Notes: generated from the sequence alone by a model not told the origin. 5,476 nt of DNA from an uncultured Bacteriovoracaceae bacterium (GCA_937952395.1 CALFYV010000002.1:1-5476), one strand, 5' to 3'; positions 1 through 5,476 are shown, numbered from the stretch's first letter. Numbers and translations: made by a program.

Positions 1-1348
1 ATGGCAACCGTTTGTTTTATTTGTCGCTAATGATTTTCGCTTAGAAACGGAATTGGCGCCGGCTTTTGAAAACAGCAGACAATATTTCAGCACGCGCAAT
101 ACCGGTGTCGCCATGAAGATTTTCGATCGCCACCGGGTCGATGTTTTGGTGATTGATGAGTCGCTTTTTCAAGATAAAACTATCGATAGAAAATACCGCC
201 AATATATTTTTGATCTCTATAAAAAGGCCATTGAAAGAAATCCAAAAATCATGACTTTGATTCTTTTTGACAAAAAGAACTCAGCTTTTGTGGAAGGTTT
301 CAAGCGCAGAAGTGAAGTTTTTATTAAGCTGGATCGCAAGACGATCAATGTGAATCGTATGAAATACCTACTGCAGGTGTTCGCTCGCCAGACTTATAGA
401 AGTGTGGTGGTCAATGATATACCAATTAATAGTGTTGTCAGTATTCCACTTTACACTCAAAAAGATGCTCATTCTGAAGTGGAGTTATTTTTGAAAGAAG
501 GTGAATCATTTACTAAAGAGAAGCGTGAAATTCTTCATCAAATAGGGCTCAATAGAATTTTTGTAAAAAGTGAGCAGCTAAGTGAGATGCTTCACACCAC
601 TGAAATGTTCTTCTCAGAAGAATCCCATCTTATTCGTAAACGTTATAAAATGTTTTTGTCATATTTTCTTGATTGTACCCACGATGATAAAACTTATATA
701 GGAAAACAATTATCTGAAATAGGTATGGATATTATTTTGCGCCTTGAAAAACTTATTGCAAAATTCCCCACTCCCTACGATGCTTTTTGTGAATTGCCAT
801 TTAGACGTTTTAGTGAACTCTCTCACGGACTCAATAGTGCCATTTACACTTTAATTTTAGGCCGTCACTGCTGTATTGATAATTTGGAAGAGCTGGCCTT
901 CGCGGCTTTAGTTCATGATCATGGGAAGTTTGAAATTAATTTTACACCTGGAACTCATGGTCGTTTTTTTTCTTCCCTGATGGAAAACTTAGACTATAAG
1001 AAGCACCCTGAATATTGTTTAGAGCTTATTAAGCGCAAATGTATAAAACTTAATCGTGAAAGTATGAATGCGATCTTATGTCATCATGAAAACTTTGATG
1101 CTACTGGTTTTCCCCAAGGCATTGGTGGACGTGAACTGAGTTTAGAATCATCACTGATGAGCTTAGTTGATTTATATGATCATCTTAAAACAATTCATAA
1201 GTACAATACTCACGTGACAGCTGAGCAAGCATGGTATGCGCTTTTAGATGTGCATAAAAAATCATTATTGGGTGCCAAATTTAACCCAGAACTTATTGCC
1301 ATGATCGACGAATTCTTCACCCAAAAATCCATGAAAAAATCAGCTTAA
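1..1348 (+). CDS. Receiver-like / HD-GYP domain protein (putative c-di-GMP phosphodiesterase), 5' truncated
   Basis: HD-GYP proteins hydrolyse cyclic di-GMP in the cytoplasm. The frame is open from base 2 to the TAA at 1346-1348, giving 448 codons with no start at the left edge, so the true start lies upstream. A TTG at 53 is in frame but has no Shine-Dalgarno sequence and would remove the first strand of the N-terminal domain. Residues below are numbered from that TTG. The N-terminus looks like a response-regulator receiver: a VLFVAND strand just upstream of the TTG, VLVID with D35 as the candidate phospho-acceptor, and K92 in FIKLD; the usual Thr/Ser is not clear. Residues about 115-180 resemble the linker domain found before many HD-GYP domains. 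The catalytic domain, about 245-425, shows H258, H288-D289 in HDHGK, H318, H344-H345 in HHENFD, and D373. The GYP signature reads GFP (352-354). All expected metal ligands appear present, so activity is plausible. Product family sure; receiver function less so. Confidence 0.9.
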   Translation, partial: WQPFVLFVANDFRLETELAPAFENSRQYFSTRNTGVAMKIFDRHRVDVLVIDESLFQDKTIDRKYRQYIFDLYKKAIERNPKIMTLILFDKKNSAFVEGFKRRSEVFIKLDRKTINVNRMKYLLQVFARQTYRSVVVNDIPINSVVSIPLYTQKDAHSEVELFLKEGESFTKEKREILHQIGLNRIFVKSEQLSEMLHTTEMFFSEESHLIRKRYKMFLSYFLDCTHDDKTYIGKQLSEIGMDIILRLEKLIAKFPTPYDAFCELPFRRFSELSHGLNSAIYTLILGRHCCIDNLEELAFAALVHDHGKFEINFTPGTHGRFFSSLMENLDYKKHPEYCLELIKRKCIKLNRESMNAILCHHENFDATGFPQGIGGRELSLESSLMSLVDLYDHLKTIHKYNTHVTAEQAWYALLDVHKKSLLGAKFNPELIAMIDEFFTQKSMKKSA

Positions 1349-2562
1349 GGGTAGAGAGCAAAATCTTTTTTAAAATTTTTTAATTTTTTTTGTGATTGGT
1401 ATGACAGAGTTAAAATCTCATTAAAATCTTTTCCTTCTTGAATCCAGTCCCAAATATTTTTATTACCGAGGTAACGGTCGGTCCAAGAATTTTTCTCTGT
1501 CGCCTTAAAACGCTCTTGAAATAAAATTTCAAACTTAGAGATAACTTCGATTAATATTTTAAAGCCATTGACCATTTTGAAATCTAAGTGCGAAACTTTG
1601 ACCCCATGAGCTTTTTCTCCTTTGTAGGGCCCTCGTGTAACAAACCAATAGTAAGGAGTAAACTGAATATGAGGGGAAATAAGATTTAAATTTTGTGAGA
1701 GTAAGTGAGATTCTTCAAGAGTGATCCAAGGAGCTCCATAAACTAAAAAAGCATCGTGATTATCAATTCCTCTTCCTACCGATAAATTAAAACTCTCAAG
1801 ACTACCCAAGATTGAATACATATAGGCATTCATAGGCGTCACCAGAGCAGGAGAAGGGGTGTTCCAAGGAATTTGCGTCTCTTCCCAGATCATATTCCTG
1901 TTCCAATTTTGCATTTTGACTAGATGAAGCTTAGAAGTAGAATTTGAAAAATTTTGAGTTTGAAGATAGTAAAGGGCCATTTCCGCTATGGTTAAACTAT
2001 GACGGGTGGGAATTTCAAAAAAAGAAATGAAATGTCCCAATAGACTCTTATCCAAATTAAAACCTTCGACAGCTAAACCACCTAGAGGATTTGGCCTGTC
2101 TAAAATAAGCACATCCACATTATTTTCAAACGCTGCTTTTAAGGTTAGGGCCATGGTTGTATTAAAAGTATAAAAGCGCATTCCGACGTCTTGCAGGTCA
2201 ATAATAATCACATCAATATTTTTTAATAGTTGGGCATTAGGGGAGCGCCTATCGCTCTTATACAGACTGTAATAAGGTATTCCCGTGATACTATCAACTC
2301 CGTCTTCAATCCAGTCATCTTGCAATTTTCTTAAGCCGTGCTCGGGAGTAAAAAGAACTTTTAACTTAAAACTCCTATCTTTATAAAGAATATCAACTAG
2401 GTGCTCGCCTTTTGAATTAAGCGAAGCTGGATGGGCCAGCGCAGCTATGGTTTTGTTCTGTAAATATTTTCTTAAAGTCTGATCACTCGTAAGCTTATCT
2501 ATTCCTAGGATGACTTGGGCATAAAGTGGGAGAGTCAAAAATAATATGGTCAAGAATTTCAT
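1345..2562 (-). CDS. namZ: Exported exo-beta-N-acetylmuramidase NamZ (DUF1343, GH171)
   Basis: NamZ family enzymes release MurNAc from the non-reducing ends of peptidoglycan fragments, in wall turnover and recycling. The 405-residue length is normal for the family and the C-terminus ends in the usual LYP. Residues 1-15 form a short signal peptide (MKFLTILFLTLPLYA, probable cut before Q16), indicating export to the periplasm or outside. Family motifs in order: TPEHG at 72-76 (E74 is a candidate catalytic residue), TGIPYYSLY at 93-101, DLQDVGMRFYT at 122-132, DRPNPLGG at 155-162, IPTRHSLTIAE at 184-194, PSPAL at 236-240, LSVGRG at 260-265 and GAPW at 276-279. Deviations are loss of the usual RG..AG after PEHG (here RKLQDD) and Ser189 where Gly is usual in the RHGMT motif. 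The ATG has a modest AGG about 8 bases upstream. In a predatory bacterium it could help digest prey wall fragments; that role is inference. Confidence 0.93.
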   Translation of the reverse strand: MKFLTILFLTLPLYAQVILGIDKLTSDQTLRKYLQNKTIAALAHPASLNSKGEHLVDILYKDRSFKLKVLFTPEHGLRKLQDDWIEDGVDSITGIPYYSLYKSDRRSPNAQLLKNIDVIIIDLQDVGMRFYTFNTTMALTLKAAFENNVDVLILDRPNPLGGLAVEGFNLDKSLLGHFISFFEIPTRHSLTIAEMALYYLQTQNFSNSTSKLHLVKMQNWNRNMIWEETQIPWNTPSPALVTPMNAYMYSILGSLESFNLSVGRGIDNHDAFLVYGAPWITLEESHLLSQNLNLISPHIQFTPYYWFVTRGPYKGEKAHGVKVSHLDFKMVNGFKILIEVISKFEILFQERFKATEKNSWTDRYLGNKNIWDWIQEGKDFNEILTLSYQSQKKLKNFKKDFALYP

Positions 2563-2636
2563 CAGAAACCTATTTGTTTACATGGGAAGCTATAATAAAT
2601 AGAATATAGTTAAAACAATTATCTGAGAAGGTATTT
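2563..2636. promoter_or_regulatory. Divergent promoter region between namZ and the CBS-protein gene
   Basis: This 74-bp AT-rich spacer must hold the 5' signals of two divergent genes. For the plus gene, TATAAT-like hexamers lie at 2591-2596 (TATAAT) and 2605-2610 (TATAGT), but neither has a convincing -35 at normal spacing. For the minus gene (namZ), a candidate pair is TTGTTT (2618-2613) and TATTAT (2597-2592) with a 15-bp spacer, which is short. The candidate elements overlap, so the two promoters may compete or share a regulator. No clear operator palindrome is visible. The region is well supported by gene orientation; the exact hexamers are weak. Confidence 0.45.
2625..2631 (+). promoter_or_regulatory. 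Ribosome binding site of the CBS-protein gene
   Basis: GAGAAGG lies five bases before the ATG at 2637. It is the best Shine-Dalgarno sequence in the window and fixes the start of the CBS-domain gene. Confidence 0.7.
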
Positions 2637-3077
2637 ATGAGTGAAGAAGAAAATGAGAAAAAAGAAGGCGGTATTGGTGATAAAGAAGTCTCAACAATCA
2701 TGATTGGTGATGTGGATTGTTTTACTCCCAATATGACGGTCAGAGAATGTATTGAGATATTACTTAATAAAGGTATTAGTGGTGCTCCGCTAGTTAAAGA
2801 GAATACCAAGAAAGTAGTGGGTGTTGTTGGTCAAAAAGATTTAATTCAGTTTGCCGCTGTTGGTGGTATGGATAAGGCACTACTTGTTTTTATCAATAAA
2901 ATAAAAAAAATCGATGAATTGATAGTGGCAGCTAAAACAGAAACCATCAAAGAAGTGATTATTAAGTTTTTAAAAAATCCAGTTCGTAGGCTTCTGGTTA
3001 TTGATGATAAGGGTAATCTTGAAGGTATTATCACTCGCAGTCAGTTGCTTAAAATCTTTTTAGCGGATAATACTTAG
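2637..3077 (+). CDS. Small stand-alone two-CBS-domain protein
   Basis: This 146-residue cytoplasmic protein is essentially a Bateman module: a charged E/K-rich tail (residues 1-16), a first CBS motif at about 18-72 and a second at about 88-143. There is no attached enzyme or transporter domain. CBS pairs usually bind adenine nucleotides and switch a partner protein, but the sequence does not name a partner. The second motif is typical (RRLLVIDDKGNLEGIITRSQ at 117-136). The usual ribose-contact pattern G-h-h-T/S-x-x-D/N is split: motif 1 reads GVVGQKD (Asp68 kept, Thr/Ser replaced by Gly65) and motif 2 reads GIITRSQ (Thr133 kept, Asp replaced by Gln136). The start is set by the strong ribosome binding site. 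The gene is divergent from namZ, and its stop overlaps the stop of the convergent operon by 4 bp, so it is probably monocistronic. Confidence 0.9.
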   Translation: MSEEENEKKEGGIGDKEVSTIMIGDVDCFTPNMTVRECIEILLNKGISGAPLVKENTKKVVGVVGQKDLIQFAAVGGMDKALLVFINKIKKIDELIVAAKTETIKEVIIKFLKNPVRRLLVIDDKGNLEGIITRSQLLKIFLADNT

Positions 3078-3086
3078 AGCGGATAA
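3062..3086. repeat. Short direct repeat straddling the convergent stop codons
   Basis: AGCGGATAA occurs at 3062-3070 and again at 3078-3086, a 16-bp period. The two copies flank the overlapping stop codons at 3074-3077; the first copy lies at the end of the CBS gene and the second at the end of the minus-strand gene. It may be a tiny tandem duplication that fixed where the two reading frames end. No function is evident. Confidence 0.5.
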
Positions 3087-3958
3087 CTCAGATCAACAGA
3101 GATATCTCGTAATAATTCTTCCATTTTCTTGGCATAATTACGACTCATTTCATACTCTGCTTTTAAGAGTGCAAAGAGTTCTTTCGAATCATTGGCACTA
3201 GGATCAAACTTGGCATCAAAATCCAACTCATCAACGTAATAGCTTATCTCATCAGTAAGTGCCACGATTGCATATTGATGACCGGAATCAACCAGTTGCC
3301 TTTCGCTGAGTTTTTTTAAAATTTGATTGGCACTATAAAGTTCTTTAACATTAGTGATTGTGCGTAAATGTTCTTGTAAAAATTTTAAGATTTTATTTAA
3401 GAGAACTCTTCTATCTTCTGCTTTATTTTGAGGGTTGCGAACAACGGTAACGGCATGATCTAAGAGTTCTGATTGATAATCATGACATTCAAAACGATCG
3501 CGGATCAATTTCGTAGCTTTATTAATTTTAAAACCTTCAGGGGGATAGAAGGCCATATTGTACAAGTCAAATTTGCGGTAGCGATAGTTATGTATATCAT
3601 TATTTTGAAACAAGAGTTTAAAAAATTTGTCTAGCTCTTCAGAACTCACCGGGAAATAAACTTTTTTGGTTTTAGGATTAATGACGATTTTTTGCACTAT
3701 CACCGAACAATTTTTGCTTAAGTTGGCCAAGTCAGAATGAAAGCGCATGAGTTTTTCGTGATAACGGTAAATACTCTCTAATTCTTGGGCGTAAGGATCT
3801 TCTGCTTCTAAACCACGATCGATGGAGCTTTGCTTTTTTGTTTTCTTATAGGTTTTGTAGATAAAAAAATCTTCATTAGGTAGCCATATCAAAACAATGG
3901 TGATGAGCCCAAGCGCGATAATAATAAGTAAAGATTTATGGTAGTCTTTATGTTTCAT
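3074..3958 (-). CDS. Unrecognised membrane-anchored protein, second gene of a paralogous pair
   Basis: I do not recognise this 294-residue protein. It has a basic N-terminus (MKHKDYHK), one hydrophobic segment at about 9-26, a lysine-rich stretch at 35-48 and then a mostly helical soluble domain. There is no lipobox or clear signal-peptidase site, so it is probably a single-pass anchored protein with its domain in the periplasm. The positive charges on both sides of the segment leave topology uncertain. It has exactly two cysteines, C84 and C158. Its start codon overlaps the stop of the upstream gene by one base (TAATG), indicating translational coupling. The upstream protein has the same length and layout, with matching cysteines and a similar helical stretch (here 207-229, including ILKKLSERQL), so the two look like diverged duplicates. 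The ribosome binding site inside the upstream gene is weak (GAGA about 12 bases before the ATG), which fits coupling. No terminator follows the gene. Confidence 0.85.
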   Translation of the reverse strand: MKHKDYHKSLLIIIALGLITIVLIWLPNEDFFIYKTYKKTKKQSSIDRGLEAEDPYAQELESIYRYHEKLMRFHSDLANLSKNCSVIVQKIVINPKTKKVYFPVSSEELDKFFKLLFQNNDIHNYRYRKFDLYNMAFYPPEGFKINKATKLIRDRFECHDYQSELLDHAVTVVRNPQNKAEDRRVLLNKILKFLQEHLRTITNVKELYSANQILKKLSERQLVDSGHQYAIVALTDEISYYVDELDFDAKFDPSANDSKELFALLKAEYEMSRNYAKKMEELLRDISVDLSYPL

Positions 3959-4842
3959 TAATTTCTGGTCTCTTTAATTTCTTGGATGAGTTGAGTGAAT
4001 TCTGATTTTAATTTTTCCGACGAATCAAAACGACGTCTGTGAATATCAACAAATGCAGAGAGCTCATCATTTCGTAGAGATTTAATCAGATCTTCGTCTG
4101 TATCACGAACAGTCCCCATCAGTTCATTTTTTAAACGTTCAAGTTCAAATTGGTAGCGATTTTCAATAAGGTTATTTTCTGCAAATGCTTGCAAAATATT
4201 CACATAGGAAGCCATGTGAAACAGCGATTGAGGGTTGACACTGGCCTTCTCTATGTAATCTAACATGACTTTTTGATACTCATCTTTAAGTGAAGCAGAA
4301 ACTTCATCTTCAGTTAAGTCATCAAGCATTTTTAAAAGTACTTCTTGTTCTACAAAAGGGTAGCATTGTTCACTGTCTTCTTGGCTTTCTACAAAGTTTT
4401 TCAGTTTATTTTCCGAAGGAGTTTTTTTGGCAATAAAAGAATTGAGCTTAAAAATTTCCTTACTGTAATTTGAATCTAAATAAGTTAAAAGAATTTTTTT
4501 AAGTAGCGCTGGATCAGAGGGTAACTCTTCAGTTTTTTCTTCACCAGGTAGTAAGCTTTCAATTTGCGCTCGGCACTTAGTTGTGCTGGTTTTGAGGCTT
4601 TGCTTGATTTCTTCAAACTCCTGATCTCGTTGCTCCATAGGAGTTGTGGTATCAATTTCACTGGGTTGATGAATAATTTTTTTTTCTTTATTTGAAACTA
4701 GAGACTTAAAAACTAAATCTCTGGCCTCTTGATTTTCTTTTACAATTTCATCATTTTCTTGATTTTCATTTTTTGGCCAAAACCAGTAAATGGCCAAGAG
4801 GATGACTGATATTAGTAAGAGAATTTTCGATTTCTTTTTCAT
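3958..4842 (-). CDS. Unrecognised membrane-anchored protein, first gene of a paralogous pair
   Basis: I do not recognise this 294-residue protein. It begins MKKKSK, followed by one hydrophobic segment at about 7-22 (ILLLISVILLAIYWFW), then a low-complexity acidic/lysine linker to about residue 70, and a charged, probably all-helical domain to the end. The basic N-terminus followed by an acidic, Asn/Gln/Glu-rich flank favours a cytoplasmic N-terminus and a periplasmic domain. There is no Cys near the hydrophobic segment, so it is not a lipoprotein. Its only cysteines are C90 and C160, 70 residues apart. It leads a two-gene operon with the gene ending at 3074, to which it is joined by a TAATG overlap. 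The segment at 213-232 (with NILQAFAENNLIE) matches 210-229 of the downstream protein. Upstream, 24 bp separate it from divergent yciH, and no good Shine-Dalgarno sequence precedes the ATG. Confidence 0.85.
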   Translation of the reverse strand: MKKKSKILLLISVILLAIYWFWPKNENQENDEIVKENQEARDLVFKSLVSNKEKKIIHQPSEIDTTTPMEQRDQEFEEIKQSLKTSTTKCRAQIESLLPGEEKTEELPSDPALLKKILLTYLDSNYSKEIFKLNSFIAKKTPSENKLKNFVESQEDSEQCYPFVEQEVLLKMLDDLTEDEVSASLKDEYQKVMLDYIEKASVNPQSLFHMASYVNILQAFAENNLIENRYQFELERLKNELMGTVRDTDEDLIKSLRNDELSAFVDIHRRRFDSSEKLKSEFTQLIQEIKETRN

Positions 4843-4866
4843 AACGGCCAGTGTAAATCTTTCTAT
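4843..4866. promoter_or_regulatory. 24-bp divergent intergenic spacer between the paired-gene operon and yciH
   Basis: The two start codons point away from each other across only 24 bases, so each promoter must reach into the other gene's coding sequence. For the minus operon a possible -10 is TATAGA (4867-4862), with only a weak -35-like sequence about 17 bp further out. For yciH no good hexamers are visible. Neither gene has a clear Shine-Dalgarno sequence in the spacer, so short-leader or leaderless transcripts are possible. Confidence 0.35.
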
Positions 4867-5217
4867 ATGAGTAAGTTTAATAAATCAGATGAGTATCGTA
4901 TAGTCTATAGTAGTGACGGTTCCCATTTAAATGAGAAAAAGCACAAGCACAATCCTCAAGAACAAGTCATTCCAGAGAAAACCGAACTCAAATTACGTCT
5001 TGAAAAAAGTGGTAGGGGTGGGAAAGTCGTGAGTGTCATTTATTCTTTACCGAATAATCCTGACTATTTTAAGCTGTTACTTAAAGATTTAAAGAACCAT
5101 TGTGGTGTTGGTGGCACTTTCAAAGATAACCGTTTAGAACTTCAAGGGGATCAGAAAGCAAAAATTAAAGCTTTTTTAGAAAAGAAGGGCTTTAGAGTCA
5201 AACTTTCTGGTGCTTAA
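4867..5217 (+). CDS. yciH: YciH/SUI1 family translation initiation factor-like protein
   Basis: YciH is the bacterial relative of eukaryotic/archaeal initiation factor eIF1 (SUI1) and is thought to act on the small ribosomal subunit, influencing initiation fidelity. The 116-residue length is typical. The N-terminal RIVYSSDG (11-18) matches the usual short family lead-in, and the SUI1 fold spans about 40-116. Diagnostic motifs are LRLEKSGRGGKVVSVI (43-58), LKNHCGVGGTFKDN (75-88), ELQGD (91-95) and the C-terminal GFRVKLSGA. All core glycines of the GxGG loop are present. The ATG at 4867 is the only sensible start because the conserved lead-in follows ten residues later, but there is no Shine-Dalgarno sequence before it. 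The gene is divergent from the membrane-protein operon, and the first strong terminator downstream is at 5327. Identification is secure; its role in this organism is by homology only. Confidence 0.95.
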   Translation: MSKFNKSDEYRIVYSSDGSHLNEKKHKHNPQEQVIPEKTELKLRLEKSGRGGKVVSVIYSLPNNPDYFKLLLKDLKNHCGVGGTFKDNRLELQGDQKAKIKAFLEKKGFRVKLSGA

Positions 5218-5250
5218 ATTCACTCTAGTCAGATCTGTCGTAGCAATCTC

Positions 5251-5278
5251 TTGTTAGCTAGATTACAAATTCTATTAC
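5251..5278 (+). promoter_or_regulatory. Possible sigma70-type promoter upstream of the terminator
   Basis: TTGTTA at 5251-5256 and TATTAC at 5273-5278 are separated by 16 bp; each matches four of six consensus bases. A transcript from here would begin near 5285 and, if stopped at the terminator, would be about 70 nt. It could be a small RNA, an attenuated leader of the next gene, or a chance match in AT-rich DNA. Confidence 0.25.
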
Positions 5279-5326
5279 GTACAAAATCTCAAGCTACCCA
5301 TCGTTACCGTTTAAAAGTGCGCGTTC

Positions 5327-5357
5327 AAGAGTCTTTTTTGGGAAAGACTCTTTTTTT
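5327..5357 (+). terminator. Intrinsic (Rho-independent) terminator after yciH
   Basis: AAGAGTCTTT (5327-5336) pairs perfectly with AAAGACTCTT (5343-5352) around a six-base loop (TTTGGG), giving a 10-bp stem. A run of seven T residues (5351-5357) closes it. On the opposite strand no T run follows the stem, so it acts on plus-strand transcripts only, ending yciH 110 bases after its stop codon. This is the only clear terminator in the window. Confidence 0.88.
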
Positions 5358-5400
5358 ACCCTCTTTCGCTCCCCCCGTTTCTTTTAGTAAACTATAGTCT

Positions 5401-5476
5401 ATGAAAGGTATAAAAGCCCCGGATTTAAATACCGCCAACCAGCTTATTGCTCGCCAAAAACAACTGCTAGCAGGAT
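5401..5476 (+). CDS. Start of an unidentified gene, cut by the right edge
   Basis: An ATG at 5401 opens a frame of 25 complete codons that runs off the window without a stop. It begins MKGIKAPDLNTANQLIARQK, then QLLAG. It sits 43 bases after the yciH terminator on the same strand, a sensible place for a new transcription unit. The peptide is hydrophilic and amphipathic, without a signal peptide, so a cytoplasmic protein is likely. I do not recognise the family from 25 residues. No Shine-Dalgarno sequence precedes the ATG. A TATAGT at 5393-5398 resembles a -10 element but would place transcription start inside the gene, so it is probably chance or points to a start a little further down. Confidence 0.55.
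   Translation, partial: MKGIKAPDLNTANQLIARQKQLLAG

Larger units (their letters stand above)
5218..5400. other. Non-coding stretch after yciH
   Basis: These 183 bases contain no supported coding region. They hold about 109 bases of yciH 3' sequence, a strong terminator (5327-5357), a possible promoter (5251-5278) and a 43-base leader region before the ATG at 5401. CAGATCTG at 5230-5237 is an 8-bp palindrome, not convincingly an operator. Confidence 0.6.

Noticed and set aside
1..30. ATG at base 1 as a gene start
   Set aside because: Its frame stops at 28-30 after nine codons; the frame beginning at base 2 is the coding one.
53..55. TTG as the real start of the HD-GYP gene
   Set aside because: No Shine-Dalgarno sequence precedes it, and the codons upstream continue in frame to the edge with receiver-like sequence.
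1365..1391. T-rich tract as an intrinsic terminator for the HD-GYP gene
   Set aside because: I could find no GC-containing stem before it; the run is explained by lysine/asparagine codons of the namZ end on the other strand.
2570..2809. 79-codon minus-strand open frame
   Set aside because: It lies opposite the 5' part of the well-supported CBS gene, has low-complexity Ser/Phe-rich translation and no family motif.
3005..3033. TGATAA / TTATCA inverted repeat as a terminator for the minus-strand operon
   Set aside because: The stem is only 6 AT-rich base pairs with a 17-base loop, lies inside CBS coding sequence and has no adjacent T run on the minus strand.
2846..3034. 62-codon minus-strand open frame
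   Set aside because: It lies fully opposite the CBS gene and its translation has no recognisable domain.
4899..5402. TATAGTCTAT repeated at 4899-4908 and 5393-5402
   Set aside because: About a dozen identical 10-mer pairs are expected by chance in an AT-rich window of this size; one copy is in yciH coding sequence.

Overview
The window is an AT-rich, densely packed chromosomal segment with six genes read substantially in full and one gene start at the right edge. The low GC, lysine-rich proteins, an HD-GYP protein with a degenerate receiver domain, an exported NamZ-type muramidase and a stand-alone YciH/SUI1 protein together suggest a Gram-negative bacterium of the Bdellovibrionota type (Bacteriovorax/Halobacteriovorax-like). 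This is inference from gene content and composition; no phylogenetic marker is present. I see no tRNA, rRNA, CRISPR array, insertion sequence or phage gene.

Layout, left to right. A 5'-truncated receiver-like/HD-GYP gene (+, up to 1348) meets an exported NamZ/DUF1343 exo-muramidase gene (-, 1345-2562) tail to tail, sharing the palindromic TTAA as both stop codons. A 74-bp divergent intergenic region (2563-2636) separates namZ from a small two-CBS-domain protein gene (+, 2637-3077). That gene again meets its convergent neighbour with a 4-bp stop overlap. Next is a two-gene minus-strand operon (4842 down to 3074) encoding two membrane-anchored proteins of 294 residues each, fused at a TAATG junction. 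Only 24 bp separate this operon from the divergent yciH/SUI1 gene (+, 4867-5217). After yciH comes a 183-bp non-coding stretch with a strong intrinsic terminator (5327-5357), and then the first 25 codons of another plus-strand gene (5401 to the edge).

Functional picture. The recognisable genes concern cyclic-di-GMP turnover (HD-GYP), peptidoglycan turnover (NamZ), nucleotide-type sensing (CBS) and translation initiation (YciH). They do not form one obvious pathway, and strand alternation shows they are mostly separate transcription units. The most novel item is the tandem pair at 3074-4842. I recognise no family for either protein, but they have the same length, the same anchor-plus-helical-domain layout and exactly two cysteines each at matching positions, so they look like diverged duplicates working together, perhaps as an envelope complex.
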